Of a stretch of DNA of 30,925 bases, positions 15,013 through 22,651 are shown one piece after another. Below the pieces are notes generated by a model, which had not been told where the DNA came from, searched no databases, and saw only the letters and a program-made list of their open reading frames with translations. Numbering within the stretch: position 1 is the stretch's first letter; every line of letters starts with the position of its first letter. The position numbers and the translations under genes are program-made. Source of the DNA: UQRS01 sp964481575 (lineage in GTDB: Bacteria > Bacillota > Clostridia > Oscillospirales > Acutalibacteraceae); the NCBI GenBank assembly GCA_964481575.1, contig CAYZTR010000025.1, positions 1 through 30,925 on the forward strand, written 5' to 3'.

Positions 15013-15837
15013 TTAATCCAGGAACTCCTCCCGGATGGTAACGCCAAAATCCCGGGCAATGGCCCGCAGTCCGTCATCGGCAATGGTTTGCCGGATTCCC
15101 ACTCCACAGGAGCAGGCCTTCACATAAATTTCGGCCGCTTTTTCGATGGTGTGCATCAGACCGAAGGTCTCGTCGAAGTCAGCCCCGGCACAGAACAGAC
15201 CATGATGGGCCCAGACCACCGCAGTAAACTCCTTCATACACTGGCTGGTGGCCATGGCGATTTCGGCACCGCCGGGCACCATCCATTCCACCACCCCGAC
15301 GCCGCCGGGGAACACCACGGGGCATTCGGTAGCACTCTGCCACAGTACCCGGCTGAAATCCCGGGCGGTCAGCGGCAGCACATAGGTCAAAGCAATGAGA
15401 TTGGCCGGATGGGCGTGGTAAATCACCCGGGAAGCCCCATCCGTGGCGGCCACCCGAACGCTGTGATTCATAAAATGACTGGGGAATTCGCTGGTGGGGC
15501 GTCCGCCCTTGACCAGTCCCCAGACAATGCGGTAACTGTCCCCGGCCTGGTTGATTTCCACAATGCAGATATTCTCTTCCGGGGCGTCCTTGACATTGCG
15601 AAAATACTTGCCGCTGCCGGTGGCGATAAAGTAGGCCCCGGCCAGATTGGCACCGGTGACCCCCATGTTGACCCAGGGCTTGTCATAGGTGAATTCTTCC
15701 TGGCAGTCCGCCACTTCGGCCTCGGTCAAGCGGTAGGTCAGATTTCCGCCGTTGCGCTCGTGCCAACCCTGATTCCAGCCGTCGTCACACATCCGAATAA
15801 ATCCCTGAACAGCGGCATTTTTCAAAACTTTACTCAT
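15013..15837 (-). CDS. rhaD: Rhamnulose-1-phosphate aldolase
   Basis: A 274-residue class II aldolase that splits L-rhamnulose 1-phosphate into dihydroxyacetone phosphate and L-lactaldehyde. The catalytic Glu117 and zinc ligands His141, His143 and His212 fall at the same numbers as in the E. coli enzyme (SEFPSH, YHAHP, WAHHG). Length is standard. GAGG precedes ATG 15837, 6 bp after rhaA. Third and last gene of the operon. Confidence 0.96.
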   Translation of the reverse strand: MSKVLKNAAVQGFIRMCDDGWNQGWHERNGGNLTYRLTEAEVADCQEEFTYDKPWVNMGVTGANLAGAYFIATGSGKYFRNVKDAPEENICIVEINQAGDSYRIVWGLVKGGRPTSEFPSHFMNHSVRVAATDGASRVIYHAHPANLIALTYVLPLTARDFSRVLWQSATECPVVFPGGVGVVEWMVPGGAEIAMATSQCMKEFTAVVWAHHGLFCAGADFDETFGLMHTIEKAAEIYVKACSCGVGIRQTIADDGLRAIARDFGVTIREEFLD

Positions 15838-15843
15838 ATTTAT

Positions 15844-17094
15844 TTAGCCTCTTTTGCTTAAAACTTCACGCTCATAGGTTTCCACCTGGCCGTACCAGGC
15901 GTCATCCGCAGGCACGCCCTGCCGCCGGCAGTATTCCTCCCAAACATCCCCGAAGGGCATGGTTTTCATGGCTTCACTGAGCACCATCTTCCGGGTGAAA
16001 TCCCCGGCGTCCTGACAGGCCTTCAGCGCCTCATTGGGTTGCAGCAACGCCTGGAGCAGCGCCTTCTGCATATTGCGGGTTCCGACTACCCAGGCTACCA
16101 CCCGGTTAATGCTGGCGTCAAAATAATCCAGACCAATCAGCACCTTGTCCAGGGCGTCGTTGCGAACGATCTCCTTGGCAATCTCTACCAGCTCATCCTC
16201 CAGCAGCACCACATGGTCGCTGTCCCAGCGAACGGGCCGGGTTACATGCAGAGGGATCTTATCAAAGAACAGCAGCAAGCTGGGCAGCTTGTCACTGACC
16301 ATTTCGGTGGGATGATAGTGGCCGTTGTCCAGCAGGTTGTAAACGCCGGGGTGGGTGGCCGCATAGGACAGGTAAAACTCCGCCGAACCCACGGTATAGG
16401 ACTCCAGCCCCATGCCGAACACCTTGCTCTCCACGCTGTCGATCAAATATTTGGGATCATACTTTACGCTATAGATTTCATCCAGGCTCTCCTTCAGACG
16501 GCGGCGGGGCCCCAGCCGGTCGGCAGGGATATCCTTGTAACCGTCGGGAATCCACAGGTTGTGCAGGCAGGGTGTGCCCAGCTGCTCCCCGAAATAGGCG
16601 GAGATTTTCCGGCAGGCTTTGGCATGCCGGATCCAGAAATTGCGGATTTGGTCGTCCGGATGGGACAGGGTCAGATCGTCTGCCGCCATGGGATGGGAGA
16701 AGAAGGTGGAGTTGAAATCCACCCCCAAGTCATTCTCTTTGGCAAACTGCACCCAGGGTTCAAAATCCTCCGGCTCCAGCGCATCCCGATCCACCTTCCG
16801 GTTGGTAATGGCGTAGGAAGCGTGGAGATTGATGCGCTTTTTCCCGGGAATCAGTGCAATGGCCTGTTTGAAATCGGCCATCAGTTCCTCCGGATTCCGG
16901 GCCTTACCGGGGTAGTTGCCGGTGGCGGCGATGCCGCCGGACAAGGGGCCGCTGTGATCCTCAAACCCCTGGACGTCGTCCCCCTGCCAGCAATGGATCG
17001 AAATGGGAACCTGCTGCAGCGCATTCAGAACCTGTTCGGTATCCACGCCCAGGGCGGCATACCGTTCTTTGGCTTGTTGATAACGTATATTCAT
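15844..17094 (-). CDS. rhaA: L-rhamnose isomerase
   Basis: A 416-residue TIM-barrel metal isomerase that converts L-rhamnose to L-rhamnulose. Typical parts include HCWQGDDVQGFE near the N-terminus, NLHASYAITN, DFNSTFFSHP, HNLWIPDGYKD, the metal-site region LLDNGHYHPTE and GLDYFDASINR. Length matches the family. ATG 17094 has AAGGTGA 6 nt upstream; a TTG two codons earlier is possible but less likely. Lies 32 bp after rhaB. Confidence 0.97.
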   Translation of the reverse strand: MNIRYQQAKERYAALGVDTEQVLNALQQVPISIHCWQGDDVQGFEDHSGPLSGGIAATGNYPGKARNPEELMADFKQAIALIPGKKRINLHASYAITNRKVDRDALEPEDFEPWVQFAKENDLGVDFNSTFFSHPMAADDLTLSHPDDQIRNFWIRHAKACRKISAYFGEQLGTPCLHNLWIPDGYKDIPADRLGPRRRLKESLDEIYSVKYDPKYLIDSVESKVFGMGLESYTVGSAEFYLSYAATHPGVYNLLDNGHYHPTEMVSDKLPSLLLFFDKIPLHVTRPVRWDSDHVVLLEDELVEIAKEIVRNDALDKVLIGLDYFDASINRVVAWVVGTRNMQKALLQALLQPNEALKACQDAGDFTRKMVLSEAMKTMPFGDVWEEYCRRQGVPADDAWYGQVETYEREVLSKRG

Positions 17095-17126
17095 ACTCAA
17101 TCACCTTCTATGTAAAATATCAAGAT

Positions 17127-18536
17127 TTAACGAAATGAAACAAAATCGGAAGCAGACTGATCCACTTCTTTCACATCCAGGGAATCGGCTATCAGCTGCC
17201 GCCCCTGCGCCAGGTCGTCCACAGCGCCGCCGGCGATCATCTGCACCAGCAGATTTCCCACAGCAGTGGCCTCGGTAGGCCCGGTAATAACCCGACGGCC
17301 GGTATAGGCCGCTGTCAGCCGGTTTAGATAAACATCTTTGCTGCCGCCGCCCACAATGTGGATCTCCGGGTAGGTCTTGCCGGTGAAACGCTCCAGCTCC
17401 TCCACCGTCTCGGCATAGCTTTTCGCCAGACTGATGTAGATGCAGCGAGCCACATCCCCGGGAGTCTCAGGTACCGGCTGGCCGGTTTCCCTGCAATAAT
17501 CGCAAATGGCGTCGATCATGGAAGCCGGCGCCAGGAACCGGTTGTCATTGACATCCAGCAGCGCGGGGAACTGGCTTTCCTGGGCCATGGTGCACAGCTG
17601 GTCAAAGGAATACTGATCTCCGTACTCATGGCGTACCGACTGGATCATCCACAGACCCATAATATTTTTTAAATAACGGTACCGCCCGTCATAGCCCCCT
17701 TCGTTGGTCAGGCCGGCGGCCAGGCTGTCGGCATCGGTACGGGGCACCGGCGATTCCACCCCCATCAGGGACCAGGTCCCTGAACTGATATATACGGTGT
17801 CCGCCATGGTTGGCACCGCCAGCACAGCCGAGCCTGTGTCATGGAGGGCGGGCAGCACCACCGTGGCGTCAAAGCCCACCTGCTGCTGCACCTGGGGGGT
17901 CAGATGCCCTATCGTGCAGCCAGGCATATGAATCTCCCCAAACAGGGCAGGCTGAAATCCCAGCAGCTCCAGCAGTTCCCAATCCCAATCCTTGGTTTGA
18001 GCATCCAGCAGACCGCTGGTGGACGCAAAGGTGTACTCGGTCATCTTCACACCGGTCAGCAAAAAGTTGAAGTATTCCGGCACAAAAAGCAAGCAGCTGG
18101 CCTGCTTCTGCACCTCCCGCATGGTATACAGCTGGTAAATGGCATTGAACACCTGAGGCTGGATCCCTGTCCGGCGGAACAGCGCCTCCCGGGGCAGGAT
18201 CCGGTCAATCTCCTCCGGCGTCCCGGTGGTTCGGCTGTCCCGATAGGCCACCGTATCCCCCAGGATCTGATCCTGGGCATCCAGCAGAACAAAATCCACC
18301 CCCCAGGTATCAATTCCCAGATAGGCAGGAATTTTGCCCAAAGCCTTGCACTGCTTCAGCCCGTTGAGAATCTCCCGGTACAGTGCCTCCAGATCCCAGC
18401 ACAGATGTCCGTTTTTCCGGATAACGCCGTTGGGAAAGCGATAGACCTCCTCCAAAATCAGCCGGCCCTGTTCCAAGTGGCCCAGGATATGCCGGCCGCT
18501 GGAAGCGCCGATATCAATAGCTAGAAAATATTGCAT
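17127..18536 (-). CDS. rhaB: Rhamnulokinase
   Basis: A 469-residue FGGY-family sugar kinase that phosphorylates L-rhamnulose. The N-terminal phosphate loop AIDIGASSGRHI (6-17), GIDTWGVDFVLLD (about 94-106), ISSGTWSLMGVE and HIVGGGSKDVYLNRLTA near the C-terminus are typical. First gene of rhaBAD, with its own consensus promoter. No rhamnose transporter or regulator lies in this window. Confidence 0.96.
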   Translation of the reverse strand: MQYFLAIDIGASSGRHILGHLEQGRLILEEVYRFPNGVIRKNGHLCWDLEALYREILNGLKQCKALGKIPAYLGIDTWGVDFVLLDAQDQILGDTVAYRDSRTTGTPEEIDRILPREALFRRTGIQPQVFNAIYQLYTMREVQKQASCLLFVPEYFNFLLTGVKMTEYTFASTSGLLDAQTKDWDWELLELLGFQPALFGEIHMPGCTIGHLTPQVQQQVGFDATVVLPALHDTGSAVLAVPTMADTVYISSGTWSLMGVESPVPRTDADSLAAGLTNEGGYDGRYRYLKNIMGLWMIQSVRHEYGDQYSFDQLCTMAQESQFPALLDVNDNRFLAPASMIDAICDYCRETGQPVPETPGDVARCIYISLAKSYAETVEELERFTGKTYPEIHIVGGGSKDVYLNRLTAAYTGRRVITGPTEATAVGNLLVQMIAGGAVDDLAQGRQLIADSLDVKEVDQSASDFVSFR

Positions 18537-18574
18537 CTGATCACCCGATTCATTAAAACGTTTCAGTCATTTTT

Positions 18575-18624
18575 ATTATACGAAATCCGCGAAGAAATGT
18601 CAATATTTTCAAAAAAAGATTTCG
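18575..18624 (-). promoter_or_regulatory. Promoter and candidate operator of rhaBAD
   Basis: Minus strand TTGACA (18598-18603), 17-bp spacer, TATAAT (18575-18580). CGAAATC (18581-18587) and GATTTCG (18618-18624) form an inverted repeat around the -35. A 13-bp direct repeat AAATGTCAATATT occurs at 18595-18607 and 18662-18674, one copy over the rhaB -35 and one before spoVAE. Confidence 0.72.
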
Positions 18625-18692
18625 CAGAATATTCTTTAAAAAAATTGTGAATAATACATACAAATGTCAATATTCTGAAAGGAGCGGGAGCA

Positions 18693-19049
18693 ATGCAATA
18701 TCTTTGGGCCTTTCTGGTAGGCGGCGGCCTGTGTGTAATCGGCCAGCTGCTCATCGACCTGACCAAACTGACCCCGGCCAGAATTCTGGTGGCCTATGTA
18801 GTGGCCGGGGTAATCCTGACAGCCGTGGGTGTGTATGATCCGCTGGTGAAGCTGGCCGGTGCCGGCGCCACCGTCCCCCTGACAGGGTTTGGGTATACCC
18901 TGGCCAAGGGGGTACAGAAAGCAATCGGAGAATACGGCTGGATCGGGATTCTGTCCGGCGGTATCACCGCCACCGCAGCCGGCATCACCGCAGCCGTGGT
19001 ATTTGGGTATTTGGCGGCGCTGCTGTCCAAACCCAAGGAAAAAACCTAA
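18693..19049 (+). CDS. spoVAE: Stage V sporulation protein AE (SpoVAE/SpoVAEb)
   Basis: A 118-residue membrane protein with about four hydrophobic segments, of normal length for SpoVAEb. Distinctive stretches are GGGLCVIGQLLIDLTKLTPA (10-29) and GAGATVPLTGFGYTLAKGV, which match this family closely. SpoVA proteins form the channel that moves dipicolinic acid and calcium into the forespore and releases them at germination. GGAG precedes ATG 18693. It stands alone here, without spoVAC or spoVAD, and is divergent from rhaB. CATACAA at 18657-18663 resembles a forespore sigma -10 box, but no matching -35 is clear. Confidence 0.9.
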   Translation: MQYLWAFLVGGGLCVIGQLLIDLTKLTPARILVAYVVAGVILTAVGVYDPLVKLAGAGATVPLTGFGYTLAKGVQKAIGEYGWIGILSGGITATAAGITAAVVFGYLAALLSKPKEKT

Positions 19050-19461
19050 CTGAAAAAAGCAGCGTCAGCCTTGCCAACCATCACCGACAAACGCAGCGGC
19101 AATCATGGGAGGGTCCGCTAACGTATCGTTCCGTTTGCCAAGCCAAAGATTTGGAGCATGTCGCAAAAGCCCTGCCTATAAGGGAACTCGCCGTCTTTTG
19201 CCAGGAAACGGTTTTGACCGTCCCCTCGCCTGTACAGAGAGAAGCATGTGGAACGGCCCAAGCGGTAAAATCGCTTGGGCCGATTCCATCCATAGAACGC
19301 CGCCTAAAGCCGGCGGCTTTTATCCTGCTTTGCTGCTAACAGCGTATAGAAAGCCCGTGGGCCTTGGCTTGAAAATTCAACTTATAGTTCCCCGGCTAAA
19401 CCGGAGGCTTGCATCGCCCTTCAAGGGCACGTTACAGGCGCAACCCCTTAAGGGGTTTTAT
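19050..19461. other. Gene-free stretch rich in hairpins, probable IS200-type end
   Basis: No supported gene. Successive short hairpins: GGCCCAAGCG/CGCTTGGGCC (19255-19281), CGCC...GGCGG near 19303-19316, CCCGGC/CCGG near 19390, GCCCTTCAAGGGC near 19418-19430 and ACCCCTTAAGGGGT (19443-19456). It lies downstream of the transposase relic on its coding strand, where the right end of an IS200-type element would be. Confidence 0.4.
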
Positions 19462-19622
19462 TTATGCCATCTTGTTCCCGCTGCCCGCAAACGGGTCGAT
19501 GTACTCTTTTATGCGCATTTGGTCTGCTATCTGGCCTTCGTCTAACTGGTACTTTATGTATTCCTGTACTTGCTTTTTGTTACTTCCACAGTATCTACAT
19601 CATATCCTTTTGCTCAGAAATG
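19462..19622 (-). pseudogene. IS200/IS605 transposase TnpA, C-terminal relic
   Basis: Minus-strand frame ending at 19462 reads GSNKKQVQEYIKYQLDEGQ, then IADQMRIKEYIDPFAG, the recognisable end of Y1 (HUH) IS200-type transposases. Just upstream, in the neighbouring frame, AKGYDVDTV continues the homology, so a one-base frameshift is present, preceded by an in-frame stop. The N-terminal two thirds, including the HUH motif and catalytic tyrosine, are gone. Inactive remnant. Confidence 0.75.
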
Positions 19623-19650
19623 CCTGTTTCCAAATTTATATTGTATAAAG

Positions 19651-19692
19651 AAAAATCTCGCCACACCGAAAAGGTGTACCGAGATTTTTTTG
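19651..19692. terminator. Intrinsic terminator/hairpin at the element's left edge
   Basis: AAAAATCTCG (19651-19660) pairs perfectly with CGAGATTTTT (19680-19689), with an inner ACACC/GGTGT. T runs occur on both sides. The mobile element appears to start just after it. Confidence 0.8.
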
Positions 19693-19805
19693 GTTGCGGT
19701 GTCCAGACAATGGCGTAATATAAGGCTTTTTCGGCACTTTTGTTAGTTACTTGTTAGAAGTTCAATTTTATATTATGCTGTTTTACAGAAGAGTTTGATA
19801 GAGTT

Positions 19806-20264
19806 TTAAGCTGCTTTTCCTTTGGTAGTGAGAATATCAGCAACTGCATTCAATGCCGCTGAATGGATTCTATGAACTGATTTTAGCGAATAATCCATCT
19901 TTTCCGCTATATCTTCCCACTTCATAAAGTCAATGTAACGATACCGCAAAATCAATATTTGCTTTGCATCACCGACAAGGCTGACTGTTTCCCGAACTTC
20001 CATTCTTAATTCAAGCAGTTCTGCCATTTTAACATCAGTAGCTTTTTCAAGGTCAACCAATTTATTTACGGCATTCACAAACGGTGCATCTGCGTTTCTT
20101 GTTTGGCTAACCTTTACTTTTGTGAAGTCCGGAGAAGCAATGCTTGTTGCCATAGCACGGAGATTTTCAATTTCTGCAATATTTTCTTGAATCAGTTCAT
20201 TGCAGCGGTAAATCTGTTGCAGATATTGTTTCGCCGCCATCTGTTTTGGATTTAGCACATACAT
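19806..20264 (-). CDS. DUF1492-type sigma-region-4-like phage protein
   Basis: A 152-residue protein. The N-terminal two thirds are coiled-coil-like helices (MAAKQYLQQIYRCNELIQEN). The C-terminal 50 residues form a sigma region 4-like helix-turn-helix: QILILRYRYIDFMKWEDIAE, then KMDYSLKSVHRIHSAAL. This is the pattern of DUF1492 proteins, which sit at the late-gene end of many Firmicutes prophages and satellites and are thought to regulate transcription, like ArpU/RinA-type activators. ATG 20264 has AAAGGGGG upstream. The nearest target may be the element's late operon or host DNA to the left. Confidence 0.72.
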   Translation of the reverse strand: MYVLNPKQMAAKQYLQQIYRCNELIQENIAEIENLRAMATSIASPDFTKVKVSQTRNADAPFVNAVNKLVDLEKATDVKMAELLELRMEVRETVSLVGDAKQILILRYRYIDFMKWEDIAEKMDYSLKSVHRIHSAALNAVADILTTKGKAA

Positions 20265-20557
20265 AGCCCCCTTTGGCTAAAAGAAATTTATCTTTTGATA
20301 TGATAATTATACCATATATTGTATTAAATTTCAATATCAAAACAATATATAGTGTTAATTATTGCTTGTGCGCCGCCTAAAACGCCCTATAAGCCTTTAT
20401 TGTTGCTTTACAGTATAATCTTATAGTCAGAACAGAAAACGCCGTATAGGGAATTGTAGAGCGCAACAATGGCATACACTTGACATAGTGATATATGTTA
20501 GCATTTGTTAGCATATATTCCTGAATGTCAACATTTCTCAACATTCTGATCAGTAAT
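20265..20557. other. Gene-free segment with repeats
   Basis: No supported gene. It contains TTGTTGC/GCAACAA (near 20401 and 20463), related words CGCCCTATA and CGCCGTATA (near 20383 and 20440), a direct repeat TTAGCATTTGTTAGCATATAT (20498-20518), and TTGACA followed by TATATG. A promoter or packaging/transfer site is possible, but nothing decides it. Confidence 0.3.
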
Positions 20558-20604
20558 TAAAAATCCCTCTCCACCAAGAATGAACAGCGGAGAGGGATTT
20601 TTTG
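20558..20604. terminator. Bidirectional terminator
   Basis: Perfect 12-bp stem AAATCCCTCTCC/GGAGAGGGATTT (20561-20572 with 20589-20600) with T runs on both strands. It ends the minus-strand regulator/zinc-protein transcript. Confidence 0.85.
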
Positions 20605-20621
20605 CATATTATATTTGAACT

Positions 20622-20810
20622 TCAGGTTTTTTCAGGTTGTTTTTCATTGTTTTCAAGGCTTGCATAGAATGAACATTTAACACACGGTTGACCAAGGTAC
20701 ATATCGAATCCTCTGTAATGCTCACAACCGCTGCATTGCCCTTTCATAATGATGTCATCTTTTTCAGGGCAATAATCCTTGTCAATGGCATACATATTGT
20801 TATCCTTCAT
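20622..20810 (-). CDS. Small zinc-ribbon-like protein
   Basis: A 62-residue unrecognised protein with five cysteines: DYCPEKDD, CSGCEH and CVKCSFY. The CxxC pairs suggest a zinc-binding fold. ATG 20810 is chosen because GGGAGTGGAG lies just upstream; a GTG three codons earlier is possible. It starts within the end of the upstream XRE gene, an 11-nt overlap, so the two are translationally coupled. Function unknown; small zinc proteins of this kind in elements often modulate regulators. Confidence 0.6.
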   Translation of the reverse strand: MKDNNMYAIDKDYCPEKDDIIMKGQCSGCEHYRGFDMYLGQPCVKCSFYASLENNEKQPEKT

Positions 20811-21024
20811 CTTCTCCACTCCCTTCTTCTACATATTCCATCAAATCACCCGGCTGACAGTTCAGCAGCTTGCAAAGTTTAGCAATGGAGCGGGTATCAA
20901 TATCCCCACCTTCTTTGATTTTCTTAAATGTTGCCTGACCAATGATGTTGTCTTTCTTGATGGTATAAGAAGTAATTCCTTTTTCGTCCAATAGCTTTAA
21001 CAACTTATCATATACAATTGGCAT
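20800..21024 (-). CDS. XRE-family regulator (YozG-like)
   Basis: A 74-residue single-domain helix-turn-helix protein: YDKLLKLLDEKGITSYTIKK, then GQATFKKIKEGGDIDTRSI and LCKLLNCQPGDLMEYV. This is the short YozG-like form of the Cro/C1 fold. ATG 21024 follows AGGTGAT. It is transcribed away from the gene at 21247, and three near-identical 16-bp sites occupy the divergent promoter region between them. Likely the element's main switch repressor or Cro analogue (inference). Confidence 0.82.
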   Translation of the reverse strand: MPIVYDKLLKLLDEKGITSYTIKKDNIIGQATFKKIKEGGDIDTRSIAKLCKLLNCQPGDLMEYVEEGSGEDEG

Positions 21025-21088
21025 TTTTATCACCTGCTTTCATGTAATTGGGGGCGGGTTTTAATTTACCCACTTTTCCACTATACAC

Positions 21089-21117
21089 ATTATAGCACAA
21101 TTATATCTCTAATACAA
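21089..21117 (-). promoter_or_regulatory. Promoter of the leftward XRE operon
   Basis: Minus strand TTGTAT (21112-21117), 17-bp spacer, TATAAT (21089-21094). Operator site 1 covers the -35 box. Confidence 0.65.
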
Positions 21118-21188
21118 GTGACAAAATGCACAAATTACATCACTAATATTTGTGACATTTACCGGTTGATTATCTCTATTATTAGTGA
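21106..21188. promoter_or_regulatory. Tripartite operator in divergent promoter
   Basis: Three 16-bp sites: TCTCTAATACAAGTGA (21106-21121), TCACTAATATTTGTGA (21140-21155) and TCTCTATTATTAGTGA (21173-21188). The consensus is TCWCTAWTAYWWGTGA, an imperfect palindrome. Starts are spaced 34 and 33 bp, close to three helical turns. Site 1 overlaps the leftward -35 and site 3 fills the spacer of the rightward promoter. Confidence 0.72.
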
Positions 21189-21194
21189 TATAAT
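21166..21194 (+). promoter_or_regulatory. Rightward promoter of the 91-aa gene
   Basis: TTGATT (21166-21171), 17-bp spacer, TATAAT (21189-21194). Operator site 3 lies within the spacer and would occlude RNA polymerase when bound. Confidence 0.72.
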
Positions 21195-21246
21195 ATGATC
21201 AGAGGTTGAGAGAACAACCCCAATAAATTTAAGTGAGGTAAACACA

Positions 21247-21522
21247 ATGAGCGCAAACGAATTAACAAGCAAGGTCAAAGAACTGAAGGAACTGAAAATG
21301 ATGGCAGAAGAACTTGCCGCCGAAATCACCGCTATTGAGGATAGCATCAAGGCAGAAATGACCGCAAGGGAAACGGATGAACTTATCACCGGTGAATATA
21401 AAATCCGTTGGAAAAAGGTTGTTTCAAATCGCTTTGACACCACCGCATTCAAGAAAACCCATGCTGATCTGTATGAACAGTACACCAAGACCACAGAAAC
21501 CCGCCGTTTCACCGTTGCATAA
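21247..21522 (+). CDS. Hypothetical element protein, 91 aa
   Basis: I do not recognise a named family with confidence. Residues 5-45 are a charged coiled coil (LTSKVKELKELKMMAEELAA...). The rest forms a compact basic domain with YKIRWKKVVSNRFDTTAFKK and ends in RRFTVA, a pattern seen in small early genes of clostridial phages. GAGGTAA precedes ATG 21247. It is driven by the operator-controlled rightward promoter, so it is an early or lytic-phase gene of the element. Confidence 0.65.
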   Translation: MSANELTSKVKELKELKMMAEELAAEITAIEDSIKAEMTARETDELITGEYKIRWKKVVSNRFDTTAFKKTHADLYEQYTKTTETRRFTVA

Positions 21523-21584
21523 GAAAAGCCCCATACAGCAGCACCCGACCAAAGGAACGCTGTACAGAGCCTTATAACCGCTAT

Positions 21585-21620
21585 GGAGCGGGTACAACTA
21601 CATTATACCGTACCCGCTCC
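21585..21620. repeat. Perfect inverted repeat GGAGCGGGTAC/GTACCCGCTCC
   Basis: 11-bp arms (21585-21595 and 21610-21620) with a 14-base loop, no T run. Its GAGCGGG core recurs in terminator stems at 22020 and 27019 within the same element. Confidence 0.65.
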
Positions 21621-21649
21621 GAAAATTCAAGATATAGGAGATAAAAGCC

Positions 21650-22006
21650 ATGAATAAATTGTATGCCTTTTGGGATAGCCTAACAACTGCATTTTTCAAC
21701 AACAAAGCTAAAAGAAAAGATGATCACATTCTTATCAAAACGGTCACACAAGCCGAAAACATTCAGATCAACAAAATAACCTTAATGGTGTTATGTGCGG
21801 ATTGCAAAAACCTTCCGCAGATGATCTTAATTGATGAATCCCAAGAGGGATTCACAACCTATCATTTCCCGCTGTATGCCGGTTATCAGGTACACACCTG
21901 CAATGAATTTTTGCGGTCACTTGATACTGACCTTGATATTCAGTTTGTTGCATACAAGCAGTATGCGGAACTGATAGAAAGTTGCTTTGAAGCAGTCAGC
22001 AAATGA
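21650..22006 (+). CDS. Hypothetical element protein, 118 aa
   Basis: An unrecognised soluble protein with basic N-terminus (AFFNNKAKRKDDHILIKTV) and a CADCKN segment near residue 46. No signal or membrane helix. AGGAG lies 10 nt before ATG 21650. It follows the 91-aa gene in the same direction and ends at a bidirectional terminator. Confidence 0.6.
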   Translation: MNKLYAFWDSLTTAFFNNKAKRKDDHILIKTVTQAENIQINKITLMVLCADCKNLPQMILIDESQEGFTTYHFPLYAGYQVHTCNEFLRSLDTDLDIQFVAYKQYAELIESCFEAVSK

Positions 22007-22019
22007 AAACACGATTTCC

Positions 22020-22056
22020 GAGCGGGTTAGTTGCAGCTTGCCCGCTCAATTTTTTT
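22020..22056. terminator. Bidirectional terminator with GAGCGGG stem
   Basis: GAGCGGG/CCCGCTC (22020-22026 with 22041-22047) followed by AATTTTTTT. It separates the converging 118-aa gene and XRE repressor; the repressor stop codon touches the stem. Confidence 0.75.
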
Positions 22057-22522
22057 CAGAATGATCAAATTCAGCGGATAGACGGTTGATAATATATCTA
22101 TCTTTTCGCACATCTGCATCTTTTAAGATTGCATCAAAAAGGTTTTGTAATTCAGAGCGGGAAAGAAGTGCAATAGTTCCATGTTCCGCTGACACTATTT
22201 GAAAACGGTCATATTCAATATCGGATTCATCTTGATCAAGAGAAAGATTTATTTCATCTAAATAATCCATCATCTGTTGAAATATGGATGTTTCTTGATC
22301 TGCAACTGCTTCATCATTGACCAATTGAGCAACGGAAACGCCAAGAATATCAGCAATTCTTTTAAGTGTTTCAAAATTAGGTTCACGGTTGTTGTTTTCA
22401 TAATTGGAATATGTTGAAAAAGCCATATTTAACTTCTTTGCAACTTCTCTTTGGCTTAATCCTTGTGATTTGCGTATTTCTTTAATTCGGTTTCCGATTT
22501 GAATGTATTCGTTTAATCCCAA
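22046..22522 (-). CDS. XRE-family repressor, 158 aa
   Basis: A CI-like regulator. Residues 8-65 form the helix-turn-helix (GNRIKEIRKSQGLSQREVAK, then AFSTYSNYENNNREP). The remaining 90 residues are acidic and helical and probably oligomerise or sense a signal. No Ser-Lys autocleavage motif is evident. The start is TTG 22522, preceded by GGCGGTGAT; no better ATG is in frame. It diverges from a second XRE gene, with repeated TATTC motifs between them, so it probably controls the replication operon on the right. Confidence 0.85.
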   Translation of the reverse strand: MGLNEYIQIGNRIKEIRKSQGLSQREVAKKLNMAFSTYSNYENNNREPNFETLKRIADILGVSVAQLVNDEAVADQETSIFQQMMDYLDEINLSLDQDESDIEYDRFQIVSAEHGTIALLSRSELQNLFDAILKDADVRKDRYIINRLSAEFDHSEKN

Positions 22523-22558
22523 CTTTTATCACCGCCTTTTTGATAGTATAGCACAAAA

Positions 22559-22635
22559 TATTCAAAATTGCAAACTTTTTTCAAAAATCATCTTGACATA
22601 TTCAATATTGTGTATTATAATATTCGTATCGAATA
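22559..22635. promoter_or_regulatory. Operator cluster with TATTC repeats
   Basis: TATTCAAAATTG (22559-22570), TATTCAATATTG (22599-22610) and the palindrome TATTCGTATCGAATA (22621-22635). The second fills the spacer and the third touches the -10 of the rightward promoter. Likely repressor sites controlling the replication genes. Confidence 0.55.
22593..22621 (+). promoter_or_regulatory. Promoter of the XRE-primase operon
   Basis: Consensus TTGACA (22593-22598), 17-bp spacer, TATAAT (22616-22621), about 30 bp before the XRE start codon. Confidence 0.85.
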
Positions 22636-22651
22636 CGAAAGGAGCATTTGA

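Noticed and set aside
16039..17115. 358-codon plus-strand frame opposite rhaA
   Set aside because: Antisense shadow of a clear L-rhamnose isomerase.
18625..18663. Sigma-G/F promoter for spoVAE
   Set aside because: CATACAA resembles a -10 box, but no TGAATA/GCATA element occurs at the right distance.
19050..19461. TnpB gene or omega-RNA next to the TnpA relic
   Set aside because: No TnpB zinc-finger or RuvC-like segment could be read in any frame; only hairpins remain.
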